DNA of 64,000 nt from Alphaproteobacteria bacterium (GCA_030430365.1 JAUIFP010000002.1:49485-113484), one strand, 5' to 3'. Numbered from the stretch's first letter, positions 17,947 to 27,280 are shown. Made by a program: numbers and translations. Notes: generated by a model not told the origin, from the sequence alone.

Positions 17947-19284
17947 GTGATTATTGTCGATACTGCGCTGGCAAAGCGCGAAGCAGAAGGCCGTCCGATC
18001 GGCGTGGCCGTGGTTGGGGCAGGGTTTCAGGGCGCTGCAATTGTTCGGCAGATTTCCAAGTCTGTCGCCGGCATGCGCGTTGTCGGCGTTGCCAACCGTC
18101 ATCTGCAGAAGGCGCAAGATGCACTGAATGAGGCCGGTTGCGACTTTGCTGTTGTCGAAGGCGCGCGGCCTATTGCGGACACTATCGCATCCGGGAAGGC
18201 CGCCGCCACCGAAGATGTGCTGGCATTGGTTCAGGCCGAAGGCGTTGACGCTGTGATCGAGGTTACAGGCTCGATCGAATATGGTGCCAGGGCCGTTCTT
18301 GCCGCCATCGAGGCGGGCAAGCACGTGGTGCACATGAATGCCGAACTTGACGGCACGGTCGGCCCGATTTTGAAGGACTACGCGGATCGCGCGGGTGTCC
18401 TTTACACCTTCTCCGATGGTGACCAGCCCGGCGTGCAGATGAATCTCATCCGCTTTGTGCGCGGATTGGGCGTCACCCCTCGGTTGGCCGGCAACATAAA
18501 GGGGTTGCACGATCCCTATCGCAATCCTGAAACCCAGCGCGCATTTGCGGAACGTTGGGGGCAGAAGCCCGCCATGGTGGCCAGCTTCGCTGACGGTACG
18601 AAGATTTCCTTCGAACAGGCAATTGTGGCCAATGGCTGCGATTTCCGTGTTGCCAGGCGCGGCATGCTCGGCCCAGATTTCTCCGGTGGGGATCCCACTG
18701 CTCCGCTTGTCCCGCTTGAAGATACGGTCGAGGCCTTCCAGGACGCACTCGATTCCAGTGGCCCCGGGCTGGTGGACTACGTTGTCGGCGCTCGTCCGGG
18801 GCCGGGCGTGTTCGTACTCGGCACTCATGACGACCCGCGCCAACAGCATTTCCTGGAGCTCTACAAGCTCGGCAAGGGGCCTTACTACTGCTTCTACACG
18901 CCCTATCATCTCTGTCATTTCGAAGTACCGAACTCGGTTGCTCGGGCAGTGCTCTTCGCGGATCCGGTGCTTACGCCTGAAGCAGGGCCGAAAGTGGGTG
19001 TCGCGGCCGTGGCCAAGAAAGACCTGGCGCCTGGCGATGAGATTACCGAATTCGGTGGTTTCGAGGCCTATGGTGTGGCCGAAAACCAGGATGTGATCGA
19101 TCGGGATGACCTGTTGCCCATGGGGATTGCTGTCGGTGCGCGTCTCTGCCGGCCCGTGGCCAAGGATGCTGCGCTGACCTTCGCCGATGTCGAGTTGCCG
19201 GAAGACCGTCTTGTCGATCGGCTCTATTCCGAGCAGCGACAGAAATGGGGTCAGTCGACCGATACGCATGAGGTGGTGGCATGA
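17947..19284 (+). CDS. SAF-domain NAD(P)-dependent oxidoreductase of the nucleotide-sugar cassette
   Basis: A 445-residue protein, start GTG 17947. An N-terminal Rossmann loop (VAVVGAGFQGAAIVRQI) and the segment VEGVDAVIEVTGSIEYGARAV-like resemble homoserine-dehydrogenase/Gfo-type folds. The central part has LHDPYRNPETQRAFAERWG and KGPYYCFYTPYHLCHFEVP. The C-terminal about 80 residues (AAVAKKDLAPGDEITEFGGF) form a SAF domain as in sialic acid synthase and antifreeze proteins. Such proteins recur in sugar-biosynthesis clusters, but I know of no settled reaction. It overlaps the downstream epimerase by ATGA. Oxidation or reduction of the CDP-sugar intermediate is a reasonable guess. Confidence 0.75.
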   Translation: MIIVDTALAKREAEGRPIGVAVVGAGFQGAAIVRQISKSVAGMRVVGVANRHLQKAQDALNEAGCDFAVVEGARPIADTIASGKAAATEDVLALVQAEGVDAVIEVTGSIEYGARAVLAAIEAGKHVVHMNAELDGTVGPILKDYADRAGVLYTFSDGDQPGVQMNLIRFVRGLGVTPRLAGNIKGLHDPYRNPETQRAFAERWGQKPAMVASFADGTKISFEQAIVANGCDFRVARRGMLGPDFSGGDPTAPLVPLEDTVEAFQDALDSSGPGLVDYVVGARPGPGVFVLGTHDDPRQQHFLELYKLGKGPYYCFYTPYHLCHFEVPNSVARAVLFADPVLTPEAGPKVGVAAVAKKDLAPGDEITEFGGFEAYGVAENQDVIDRDDLLPMGIAVGARLCRPVAKDAALTFADVELPEDRLVDRLYSEQRQKWGQSTDTHEVVA

Positions 19285-19844
19285 TCTTTCACAAGACCGA
19301 TCTGGAAGATGCCAGACTGATTGAGTTGGAAGAGCGCGGCGATGCCCGCGGAATGTTTGCGCGTACCTTTTGCGTCGACGAATTCGCCGCTGAGGGGCTC
19401 TGCACGCAGTTCGTTCAGCAGAATATGTCGATTTCGGCGGAGAAGGGCACGGTGCGGGGCATGCATCTGCAGGATGCGCCCCATGGTGAAGTGAAACTGA
19501 TCAGGTGCATTCGCGGCGGTATCCTCGATGTTATTGTCGACCTGCGGAAGGATTCACCGACCTTTCTGAAATATGCCGGCTTTGAATTGACGGCTTCCAA
19601 TCGTCGCCAGCTCTACGTTCCGGCAGGGTTCGCGCACGGTTTCCAGACACTGACTGACGACGTAGAAGTCAGTTACCTTGTGTCTTCCGCCTATGCGCCG
19701 AATGCGGAGATGGGCCTGCGGCATGATGATCCCAAGCTAGCCATCGAGTGGCCGCTTCCAGTTTCCGAAATTTCGGAAAAGGACGCCAACTGGCCATTGC
19801 TGGAAGACCTTGAGAACGATCCACGCTTCCAGATGCGCGGCTGA
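19281..19844 (+). CDS. RmlC-like (dTDP-4-dehydrorhamnose 3,5-epimerase family) sugar epimerase
   Basis: A 187-residue cupin of the RmlC family. It shows RGMFARTFCVDEF, the conserved TVRGMHLQ with the catalytic His, LIRCIRGGILDVIVDLR, and YVPAGFAHGFQTL. These residues form the active site that abstracts C3/C5 protons of a 4-keto sugar. As a member of the cytidylyltransferase cassette it may act on a CDP-4-keto sugar rather than a dTDP-sugar. Last gene of the overlapping four-gene run. Confidence 0.85.
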   Translation: MIFHKTDLEDARLIELEERGDARGMFARTFCVDEFAAEGLCTQFVQQNMSISAEKGTVRGMHLQDAPHGEVKLIRCIRGGILDVIVDLRKDSPTFLKYAGFELTASNRRQLYVPAGFAHGFQTLTDDVEVSYLVSSAYAPNAEMGLRHDDPKLAIEWPLPVSEISEKDANWPLLEDLENDPRFQMRG

Positions 19845-19924
19845 ATTTTGTCGTTGGAGCGCTGATTGCAAGCAAGGCCGGCTGTCGCAGACAAAAGCCA
19901 GGTAGGGAATACGAGCCTAGTGGA

Positions 19925-21994
19925 GTGGACCAATTGACAGAGGCAGTTGGCCGACAAGACTTTAAGCATCCCAATATGTCAGGGCAGACCATTTCGAAGC
20001 GCCAGACTAGCACAGGCCGCTACCGCCCGGATATTGACGGTCTCCGTGCATTGGCCGTTTCGGCAGTGGTCTTTTACCACGCCGATCCAGATTGGTTACC
20101 TGCAGGCTATATTGGCGTCGACGTATTTTTTGTGCTCTCGGGCTATTTGATTGGTGGAATAGTTTATTCTGCTGCGCTCAAGGGAAATTTCAGTTTCCTG
20201 AATTTCTATGCACGCCGTGCCCGGCGCATATTACCGGCGCTCATTGCCTTGTTGGCTTTCGTTTCCTGCGTAGGCCTGCTGTTTTTCAACAGCCGCGAAA
20301 TGATGGAATTCGCGACCCAATCGCTTGCTGCACTGGGTGGGTTCTCGAATTTTTATTTCTGGAAACACACCGATTATTTCGCGACACATTCCGCTTACGA
20401 GCCTTTGTTGATGACTTGGTCGCTCGGAGTGGAAGAGCAATTCTACTTCGTCTTTCCAATTTTCATCCTCTTGCTCGCACGCCTGAAAGAATGGTGGCGC
20501 TTGGTAGCAATATTTGCTGCAGCGTTCGTGTCGCTCGGCCTCTCGCTCTATTTGACAACTGAGTACCCAATTTCGGCATTCTACATGCTCCCCGCTCGCG
20601 CCTGGGAGTTGGCCGCTGGTGTATTGTTGGCAGTCATCCATCACGATAAGCCGAGGACCAAAGAGACTGCAGGACTGTATACGGATGTAGCGGCATATAG
20701 TGCGCTTGCTGCTCTTCTGGCTTCGATCCTGATCTTTGACGATGAGACGCCGTTCCCCGGCTGGGCGGCACTGATACCGGTCGTTGCCACGGTCGTCCTG
20801 ATCCAAACGCGGCATTCCGCCGTCAACAGACATCTGCTGGGAACTTCTGCCTTCGTCTTTGTAGGGCTGATTTCATATTCCTGGTATCTTTGGCACTGGC
20901 CCTTGATGGCACTCGTTCGGCGTGCATCTGATGTGCCGCCCAGCGGTTTGCAGATGCTATGGGTTGTACTGTGCAGTTTCGTGTTGGCCGTTCTTTCCTG
21001 GCGCTTCATCGAAAGGCCGTTTCGTCACTCGAAAGCAGGCGATGCGAAGACTTTGCTGCATTACGGAGCAGTAGTGACCATTGCTGCCATTCCGTTGGTG
21101 ACATTCAGGTTAGGGGACGGGCTTCCATCCCGCTTGGACGCCAGCGTTGAACAGGCGTTGCAGCAGGGTCGCGGAACGTGCCGCACTTCGTATGGCAGCG
21201 CGGCCTTACCTGACGATCCTAGGTGTATGCCTGAAGGGGCAACCATAGCCTTGATTGGCGATAGCCACGCCTCTGCGCTTGGCCCCGGACTCGTCGAAGC
21301 GGCGGATGAACGGGGAATGCGCGTTCGACAGGTGACAAAATCTGCTTGTGCGCCGTTAATCGGATTCTCCTTCAGCGATACCCTGCGTCCAAGGCATGCT
21401 TCGCAATGTGCCGCGTTCCTGGACAAGGCATTTCAATCCGTGCTGGAGGATCGCGAAATAGATACCATCGTGATCGCGGCGAGATGGCCCGAATTGGATG
21501 ATAAACGATACGTCCGCATAGTAGACGATGGTTTTTCCGGACCAGTTATGGCCAGGACCGCGATCACTGAAGGGCTGAATTCCATTGCTAAGATGGCAAA
21601 CGCGCATGGCAAGAAGCTTGTCATTGTCGCAGACGTGCCATCATTCGACTTTGACCCATTCAAACATATGGTTGGAGAGTCACTGTCGTTGCGTAGATTA
21701 ATGGGTGTGCTTTTCGACGGAGCGCGGCGCGTGCCCCCCTCTGTTGTTGGAACGGACCGGGTTGCGAATGCGGCCAATGCCAGACGCGAGACAGTGAAAG
21801 CTGCTGTAGAGGCGCTTTCCTCGGCGATCTTCTTCGATCCCTACCTGCAGCTATGTGATCGGAAGGGGTGCCGCTATTCGGATGGCGATCAGCCTATCTA
21901 TATTGATAGCCACCATCTATCGGGCGCGGGGTCTCGAATGATCGACTGGAGCAGCGCGCTTGAAGAGCCAAAGGGCGTTTCCGTGGCCAACTGA
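19925..21994 (+). CDS. OafA-type membrane acyltransferase with SGNH domain
   Basis: A 689-residue two-domain protein. The N-terminal Acyltransferase_3 domain (RYRPDIDGLRALAVSAVVFYHA, then GYIGVDVFFVLSGYLIGG) has about ten helices and the catalytic His in FYHA. From about residue 420 comes a periplasmic SGNH domain with IALIGDSHAS (catalytic Ser) and IDSHHLSGAG (Asp/His). Such proteins O-acetylate surface polysaccharides or peptidoglycan. The start is uncertain: GTG 19925, TTG 19934 (GGAG eight bases upstream) or ATG 19976 all precede the first domain. It lies 80 bases after the nucleotide-sugar cassette, so it probably decorates the same glycan. Confidence 0.88.
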   Translation: MDQLTEAVGRQDFKHPNMSGQTISKRQTSTGRYRPDIDGLRALAVSAVVFYHADPDWLPAGYIGVDVFFVLSGYLIGGIVYSAALKGNFSFLNFYARRARRILPALIALLAFVSCVGLLFFNSREMMEFATQSLAALGGFSNFYFWKHTDYFATHSAYEPLLMTWSLGVEEQFYFVFPIFILLLARLKEWWRLVAIFAAAFVSLGLSLYLTTEYPISAFYMLPARAWELAAGVLLAVIHHDKPRTKETAGLYTDVAAYSALAALLASILIFDDETPFPGWAALIPVVATVVLIQTRHSAVNRHLLGTSAFVFVGLISYSWYLWHWPLMALVRRASDVPPSGLQMLWVVLCSFVLAVLSWRFIERPFRHSKAGDAKTLLHYGAVVTIAAIPLVTFRLGDGLPSRLDASVEQALQQGRGTCRTSYGSAALPDDPRCMPEGATIALIGDSHASALGPGLVEAADERGMRVRQVTKSACAPLIGFSFSDTLRPRHASQCAAFLDKAFQSVLEDREIDTIVIAARWPELDDKRYVRIVDDGFSGPVMARTAITEGLNSIAKMANAHGKKLVIVADVPSFDFDPFKHMVGESLSLRRLMGVLFDGARRVPPSVVGTDRVANAANARRETVKAAVEALSSAIFFDPYLQLCDRKGCRYSDGDQPIYIDSHHLSGAGSRMIDWSSALEEPKGVSVAN

Positions 21995-22312
21995 CATGGG
22001 GCAATTTTGACGGGATAAAAATTTGGCGGTTCGCTCACATAAACCAAACAGTGGTTTTGCTGCAGCTCGAATTGTCTCCCCTTCGTAACGCTTTGCCCAA
22101 TCCTTTGTTATAAAAGCGCGCCAGGAAGTGGATTGGCCTGATTTCATGCACGGATCGTCATAGGTCTCGTCCCGATGGCACCCGCTGTCGCTTGTTTCGA
22201 AAAATTTATCCGAAAGAAGTGGTTGCGAGTTGCTCTCAGAAGTCAGATGACCGGTGCTATGTCATCGTCCGGCTGAATGACCGGTTTTCTCGTTTTTCAA
22301 TGAGGTTACACA
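21995..22312. other. Intergenic region before the PRTase-HAD gene
   Basis: About 320 bases with no credible gene. It is AT-richer than its flanks near 22005-22040 and 22195-22215 and probably contains the promoter of the downstream gene. No clear repeat or operator was seen. Confidence 0.5.
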
Positions 22313-23311
22313 TTGGATTACAAATCCTACGCGGATCTCATTCTCGCGATTCAGCGTAATGCTCACCGCATACCATCCGATATCGATCTGATCGTTGGAA
22401 TTCCGAGAAGCGGGATGCTGGCGGCCAGCGTATTGTCGCTGCATCTGAACAGGCCCCTGTTGGACGTCGATTCTTTCCTTGAAGGGAAGGGGGGATGGTT
22501 CGGCCAGACCGTGCAGCGCATGGTCGATATGAACGGCGATGCGAATTCCGGCCATGTTCTGGTCATGGATGACAGTATCCGCACGGGCGGCTCTATGCGG
22601 GAAGTGCGTGAGCGCATCGAAGAGGAGAGGCCCGGCCAGAAGGCGACATATTGCTGCGTCTATTCAGCCAAAGCCGAGCATCCGGAAGTCGATATTGCCT
22701 TCGAAGTGACGGGCCTGCCCCGCTTCTTCGAATGGAACATGCTCCGGCACAGGATCATGAACAGCGCGTGCTTCGATATTGACGGTGTTCTTTGCCATGA
22801 TCCCGACAAGGCGGTGAACGACGATGGCCCCCTCTACGGGCAATTCCTGAAGGACGCCAAGTCACTACATCTGCCGCATGTCAAAGTGGGAGCCGTGGTA
22901 ACCAGCCGCTTGGAAAAATACCGGGTCGAGACCCAGGATTGGCTCAAAAGGCATGGTATCGAGTATGACACGCTCCACATGCTTGACCTCGCAACGGCAG
23001 AAGAGAGGCAGCGGTTGAGGCGGCATGCCTCGCACAAGGCGGAATTCTATCGCAAAAGCGACTACCGCATCTTCATCGAGAGCGAATATGCCCAGGCGGT
23101 TGAAATCGCGAATTTGAGCAAGAAGCCTGTTCTCTCAATCCAGCATTCGACACTGCTTGAAGGCGACACAACGGCCTCCTTGATCGAGAGCCTGCCTAAT
23201 TCGATGAAGAGCAGTTCGACCGCCCGGCGATGGGTCGGCGCTCTGGGGCGCAAGATCTTGGGACAGGAAATGTACCACCGCATTCGCTTTGGAAAGCCCT
23301 TGAACGAGTAG
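22313..23311 (+). CDS. Phosphoribosyltransferase-HAD phosphatase fusion protein
   Basis: A 332-residue protein, start TTG 22313 with GAGG seven bases upstream. Residues 1-140 are a type I phosphoribosyltransferase: DLIVGIPRSGMLAASVL and the PRPP loop VLVMDDSIRTGGSM at 82-95. From about 150 a HAD-like domain begins with FDIDGVLCHDP (Asp155, Asp157) and continues with VVTSRLEKYR, a Lys-containing RKSDYR and FIESEYAQA near the expected metal site. The combination suggests transfer of 5-phosphoribose to an acceptor followed by removal of the phosphate, which would suit ribofuranosyl donor formation for a glycan. That function is inference; the two domain calls are well supported. Confidence 0.8.
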   Translation: MDYKSYADLILAIQRNAHRIPSDIDLIVGIPRSGMLAASVLSLHLNRPLLDVDSFLEGKGGWFGQTVQRMVDMNGDANSGHVLVMDDSIRTGGSMREVRERIEEERPGQKATYCCVYSAKAEHPEVDIAFEVTGLPRFFEWNMLRHRIMNSACFDIDGVLCHDPDKAVNDDGPLYGQFLKDAKSLHLPHVKVGAVVTSRLEKYRVETQDWLKRHGIEYDTLHMLDLATAEERQRLRRHASHKAEFYRKSDYRIFIESEYAQAVEIANLSKKPVLSIQHSTLLEGDTTASLIESLPNSMKSSSTARRWVGALGRKILGQEMYHRIRFGKPLNE

Positions 23312-23450
23312 GCAACCGAGCTGCAGCTTCGCAGCGTGCGATGCGGAGGCAAGGCTGGGCCAGCCATTCACGCTGGTGACACTCAAAGATTGTGCTGTCA
23401 TATTCCTGCGACCGTCAGAAAGGCGGACGATAGGGCAGAGGACAGGCGCA

Positions 23451-24434
23451 ATGCAGAAAGCGCAAGGGCCAGCAGTCTGGCTGGGCGAGGAAATGTCTCG
23501 CCGAGACGATTGGATTGTATCGCTGACCGAAGAGGAATGTGACGAGATCTATGAAGCTGCGGCAGCGCTTATTGATCGTCCGTTCCAGGAAATCGGGAAA
23601 GCTGACTTCAATATTCCCAAAACAGCGGGAAAGCTTGTCGCAATCAAGCAGCAGACAGGGGCAGGGCGCGGATTTGTGATGCTGCGTGGTTTGCGATGCG
23701 ATCCTGGGGATCCGCTGCTTGAGAAGGCTTATTGGGGCATTGGATCGCATATTGGCGTCGGTGTTTCGCAGAGCACCGCCGGAGATATTCTCGGCCACGT
23801 CTACGATCGCGGAAACAATGACAAGGTACGCTATTATCGCAGAGGCGGACCACTGGAGTTTCATATCGATCCGGTCGACGCGACAAGCCTGCTTTGTCTG
23901 CGCCGCTCACTCGAAGGCGGCGCCAGCCGGATCGCAAGCGCTGGCGCTGTGCACAATGCAATTCTCGAAGAGAATCCCGAGGCTTTGGAAATCCTCTTTC
24001 GCGGCTTCTTCAACAGCTTGCGCGGCCACGGAATTGACGAAGTGTCAACGAGCCGGACCCCGGTTTTCGCCCATGGGGCGAACGGAATCGAATGTGCTTA
24101 TCTGGTGGGAAGTATCTATCAGGCGGCCAGCCAAGGTGTCCTGGTCACTCAGGAAGAGCGAGACGCCTTGGCATTGGTCAATGAAGTTGCCAGCCGTCCG
24201 GGCATTTTCTTGGATATGAATTTCCAGGAAGGGGACATCCAGTTTCTTTCGAACAGAAGCATCATGCATGCCCGGACCGACTACGTTGATCACCCAGATC
24301 CGGCGCTCAAGCGGCACCTTCTCAGAATCTGGTTCATGGTCCCTGAATGGGGCCCACGCTGCGCAGGCAATGATTTCTTCGGTGTGGCTCCGGATCGGGC
24401 AGGCGGAGGCGTCAGGGCTGTGGAGCCTGCCTGA
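23451..24434 (+). CDS. TauD-family Fe(II)/2-oxoglutarate dioxygenase
   Basis: A 327-residue protein. The iron site is seen as FHIDPVD (HxD) and the distal His in IMHARTDY; the 2-oxoglutarate-binding Arg fits RHLLRIWFMVP. GRGFVMLRGL near the N-terminus is typical of TauD/TfdA and of arginine/clavaminate-type hydroxylases. ATG 23451 is chosen because GAGGAC precedes it; the frame is open back to 23376. The substrate is not predictable; lying between polysaccharide genes it could act on a sugar-nucleotide side chain or be unrelated catabolism. It converges with the aldehyde dehydrogenase gene. Confidence 0.82.
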   Translation: MQKAQGPAVWLGEEMSRRDDWIVSLTEEECDEIYEAAAALIDRPFQEIGKADFNIPKTAGKLVAIKQQTGAGRGFVMLRGLRCDPGDPLLEKAYWGIGSHIGVGVSQSTAGDILGHVYDRGNNDKVRYYRRGGPLEFHIDPVDATSLLCLRRSLEGGASRIASAGAVHNAILEENPEALEILFRGFFNSLRGHGIDEVSTSRTPVFAHGANGIECAYLVGSIYQAASQGVLVTQEERDALALVNEVASRPGIFLDMNFQEGDIQFLSNRSIMHARTDYVDHPDPALKRHLLRIWFMVPEWGPRCAGNDFFGVAPDRAGGGVRAVEPA

Positions 24435-24469
24435 CAGGTTTGAATCCATGGCCCGAGTGAAACAGCTCT

Positions 24470-24503
24470 GCAGAGCAGGCCTGCATTGGCCTGCCTGCTC
24501 TGC
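24470..24503. terminator. 11-bp perfect inverted repeat between convergent genes
   Basis: GCAGAGCAGGC (24470-24480) and GCCTGCTCTGC (24493-24503) are exact reverse complements separated by 12 bases. The hairpin lies between the stops at 24434 and 24521, so it may end transcription from both sides. No T-run follows. Confidence 0.6.
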
Positions 24504-24520
24504 AATCGCTTCGAAGTCGA

Positions 24521-25993
24521 TCAGGCGAAGTAGATCGTCTTTGTTTCCATATAGGTTTCCAGGCCTTCAATTCCGCCTTCGCGGCCAAGGCCCGATTGCT
24601 TGAAGCCGCCAAACGGCATTTCGATATCGACGACCATACCGTTCACCGTGACGCTGCCGGTTCGGTATTCCCTAGCGATCTGGTAGCCGCGCTCCGGATC
24701 CTGGGTGTAGACTGCACCGTGCAGGCCGTAATCGGAGTGGTTCGCCTTCGCGATCATGTCTTCTTCGTCGCTATATTCGATGAAACTGACAACCGGACCA
24801 AATATCTCTTCGCGGGCGATCGTCATGTCCGGGTCGACATCGGTGAAGATCGTCGGTTCGACGAAGAAACCCCGGTTCAGATCGGCAGGGCGCCCGCCGC
24901 CCAGCGCCAGTTTGGCGCCTTCTGCCTTGCCTTTTTCGATATAGCCGAGAACCCGGTCCAGCTGCCGCTTCATCGCCAGTGGCCCCATGCCGCTATCGGC
25001 GGCAAATGGATCGCCGACTTTCACCTTGGACACTGCATCGCGATAGGCATCCACCATCTCGTCCTTGCGGCTGCTGGGGACCAGCACCCGGGTTAGGGAG
25101 AAGCAGACCTGCCCGGTGATGGGCATGGAATAGGGTACGAGGCTCGGCAGGACCTGGGACATGTCGGCATCGTCAAGCAGCAGCGCGGCGCTCTTGCCTC
25201 CGAGCTCCAGGCTGACGCGGGCCAACCGTTCCGCAGCAACTCCCGCAATGTGCTTGCCTGCTGCAGTGGAGCCGGTGAAGCTGATCTTGTCGATACCTGG
25301 ATGTCGGATCAGATAGTCGCCGACTTCGCGGCCGGCCGGCAGCATATTGAACACGCCTTTCGGCAGCCCGGCCTCGGCTATGCACTCGGCGAGTATGTGG
25401 GCGTCGATCGGTGTTTCGGGACTTGGCTTGGCAACAATCGTGCATCCTGCCGCAAGGCCGGCCGAAACCTTGTAAATCAGCAGTACCAGCGGTGCATTCC
25501 ATGGCGTTACCGCTGCGGTCACGCCTGCAGGTTCTTGCACCACTCTCACTTTGCCGCCTGCAGAGCGGGTGCGTTCGTCGACAAAGGGATATGTCGAGCA
25601 AAGATCGCCGTAAAACTGGAACAGGCCGGGGCATTGGTAGCTGGCCTTGCTCGTAAAACCGATCACCGCGCCGACCTGTGCGGTCCAGGCTTCCGCAAGT
25701 TCCGGCATGCGTGCGGTCAGCAATTCTGCGACTTTTTTCAGATATCCGCCGCGCTCTTCGGGTGCCATGCGAGGCCAGGGGCCCTTGTCGAATGCTTCAC
25801 GGGCAGCCGCGACGGCGGCGTCGACATCATCAGTGCTGGGCTCTGCGTAGCTTAGCACTTCCTCTTCATTGTGAGGGGTAATGACGGACAGCCGCTCGCG
25901 GTTTCCAGTGCTGGGCCGCCATTCTCCATTGATGAAGATATGGTCGGCTCCGCGGGCCTTGATGCCTTCCAAGGTTTTGACGAACTGTTCCAA
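24521..25993 (-). CDS. NAD(P)-dependent aldehyde dehydrogenase
   Basis: A 490-residue ALDH superfamily enzyme oxidising an aldehyde to its acid. The signatures are VTPWNAPLVLLIYKV, the cofactor loop ISFTGSTAAGKHI, the general-base Glu in SLELGGKSA, the catalytic Cys in GQVCFSLTR, and EEIFGPVVSFIEY. The C-terminus MPFGGFKQSGLGREGG is also typical. The start is TTG 25993 with AGGGA upstream. It resembles broad aldehyde dehydrogenases linked to catabolism; the substrate is unknown. Divergent from the epimerase gene at 26279. Confidence 0.92.
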   Translation of the reverse strand: MEQFVKTLEGIKARGADHIFINGEWRPSTGNRERLSVITPHNEEEVLSYAEPSTDDVDAAVAAAREAFDKGPWPRMAPEERGGYLKKVAELLTARMPELAEAWTAQVGAVIGFTSKASYQCPGLFQFYGDLCSTYPFVDERTRSAGGKVRVVQEPAGVTAAVTPWNAPLVLLIYKVSAGLAAGCTIVAKPSPETPIDAHILAECIAEAGLPKGVFNMLPAGREVGDYLIRHPGIDKISFTGSTAAGKHIAGVAAERLARVSLELGGKSAALLLDDADMSQVLPSLVPYSMPITGQVCFSLTRVLVPSSRKDEMVDAYRDAVSKVKVGDPFAADSGMGPLAMKRQLDRVLGYIEKGKAEGAKLALGGGRPADLNRGFFVEPTIFTDVDPDMTIAREEIFGPVVSFIEYSDEEDMIAKANHSDYGLHGAVYTQDPERGYQIAREYRTGSVTVNGMVVDIEMPFGGFKQSGLGREGGIEGLETYMETKTIYFA

Positions 25994-26278
25994 CGATTTT
26001 CCCTTTCAGTGATCTTGCCCGGATGGGCTCCCATTCAATTCTGCGATGCCGGTCAAACGCCAGCAATGCATGCTTTGCGAGCTATCTTTAGCAGAATACT
26101 TAGCATCGTCACCATCCGGCCTAGACAGAATTCGACGCGGCTGAATCCGTTGAGGGGATGGCCTTTCATAATGCGGCTCTTTAGGACACCTTCAAGTGAT
26201 CCAGCCGACCGTGCCCGGTATTTGCCATACTGGGCGGCAGAGGCCTTGTTGAACCAGTTTGCAGGAAGATTGCCGTAA

Positions 26279-27280
26279 ATGCGTGTCCTCATTACCGGCG
26301 CTGCCGGCTTTATCGGCGCCTCGCTCGCGCGTGCATTGCTGGCACGAGGCGACACGGTCATCGGTATCGACAATCTCAACGACTATTACGCCGTGTCGCT
26401 TAAGGAGGATCGCCGCAATCTCCTGAAGCAGGCGGGCGGTAATCGCTTCACCTTCATTCACCAGGATTTTTCGGACAAGGATGCACTGGCCGAGCAATTG
26501 CGCGGGCTGGAATTCGACCGGATCGTGCATCTCGGCGCGCAAGCGGGCGTTCGCTATTCGATCGAGAATCCGCATTCATATGTTCAGGCCAATTTGGTCG
26601 GACATCTGAACTTGCTGGAAGTCGCTCGCCACCGAGAGATCGAGCACATGGTCTATGCCAGTTCCAGCTCCGTCTATGGCGGCAATACGAAGCTCCCCTT
26701 TTCGGTCGAAGATCGGGTAGATCACCCGCTTTCGCTCTACGCCGCGACCAAGAAGGCAGATGAGTTGATGAGCGAGACATATGCCCACCTTTACCGCATG
26801 CCCCTCACGGGATTGCGCTTCTTTACCGTGTACGGCCCCTGGGGAAGGCCCGACATGATGATGTGGATCTTCACGCGCAAAATTCTTGCCGGCGAAAAAC
26901 TGCCCGTCTTCAACCATGGCAATATGCACCGCGACTTTACCTATATTGACGACATTATCGCCGGCGTCATTGCCTGCCTCGACAATCCGCCCGCTGACAA
27001 CGGCGAGGTCAAGGCTGGGGGCAGTGCCGCACCGCACAGGCTCTACAATATCGGCAATCATCGCTCCGAATCGTTGATGCAGGTCATCGCCTTGCTGGAA
27101 GAGCATTGCGGACGAAAGGCGGAGCTGGAGATGCTGCCGATGCAGCCGGGCGATGTCGAACGAACCTTTGCCGATATCGATGCAATCCACCAAGACCTGG
27201 GGTATGAGCCGAAGACGGCGATCGATGTCGGTGTGCCGGCATTTGTCGAATGGTACAAAACCTACCACGGGATCGCATAG
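26279..27280 (+). CDS. UDP-glucuronate 4-epimerase-like SDR
   Basis: A 333-residue extended SDR. VLITGAAGFIGASLARALL starts the Rossmann fold; GIDNLNDYYAVSLK, SSSSVYGGN, YAATKKADELM (catalytic Tyr/Lys) and LRFFTVYGPWGRPDMM match the CapI/UDP-glucuronate 4-epimerase group. It would interconvert UDP-GlcA and UDP-GalA for an acidic polymer. Adjacent to the Kdo operon, so it probably supplies a capsule sugar. The exact substrate remains unproven. Confidence 0.88.
   Translation: MRVLITGAAGFIGASLARALLARGDTVIGIDNLNDYYAVSLKEDRRNLLKQAGGNRFTFIHQDFSDKDALAEQLRGLEFDRIVHLGAQAGVRYSIENPHSYVQANLVGHLNLLEVARHREIEHMVYASSSSVYGGNTKLPFSVEDRVDHPLSLYAATKKADELMSETYAHLYRMPLTGLRFFTVYGPWGRPDMMMWIFTRKILAGEKLPVFNHGNMHRDFTYIDDIIAGVIACLDNPPADNGEVKAGGSAAPHRLYNIGNHRSESLMQVIALLEEHCGRKAELEMLPMQPGDVERTFADIDAIHQDLGYEPKTAIDVGVPAFVEWYKTYHGIA

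Noticed and set aside
17725..19269. Antisense open frame of 514 codons opposite the SAF oxidoreductase
   Set aside because: The sense frame has clear family motifs and operon overlaps; the antisense translation is His/Arg-rich without domains, a common artefact in high-GC DNA.
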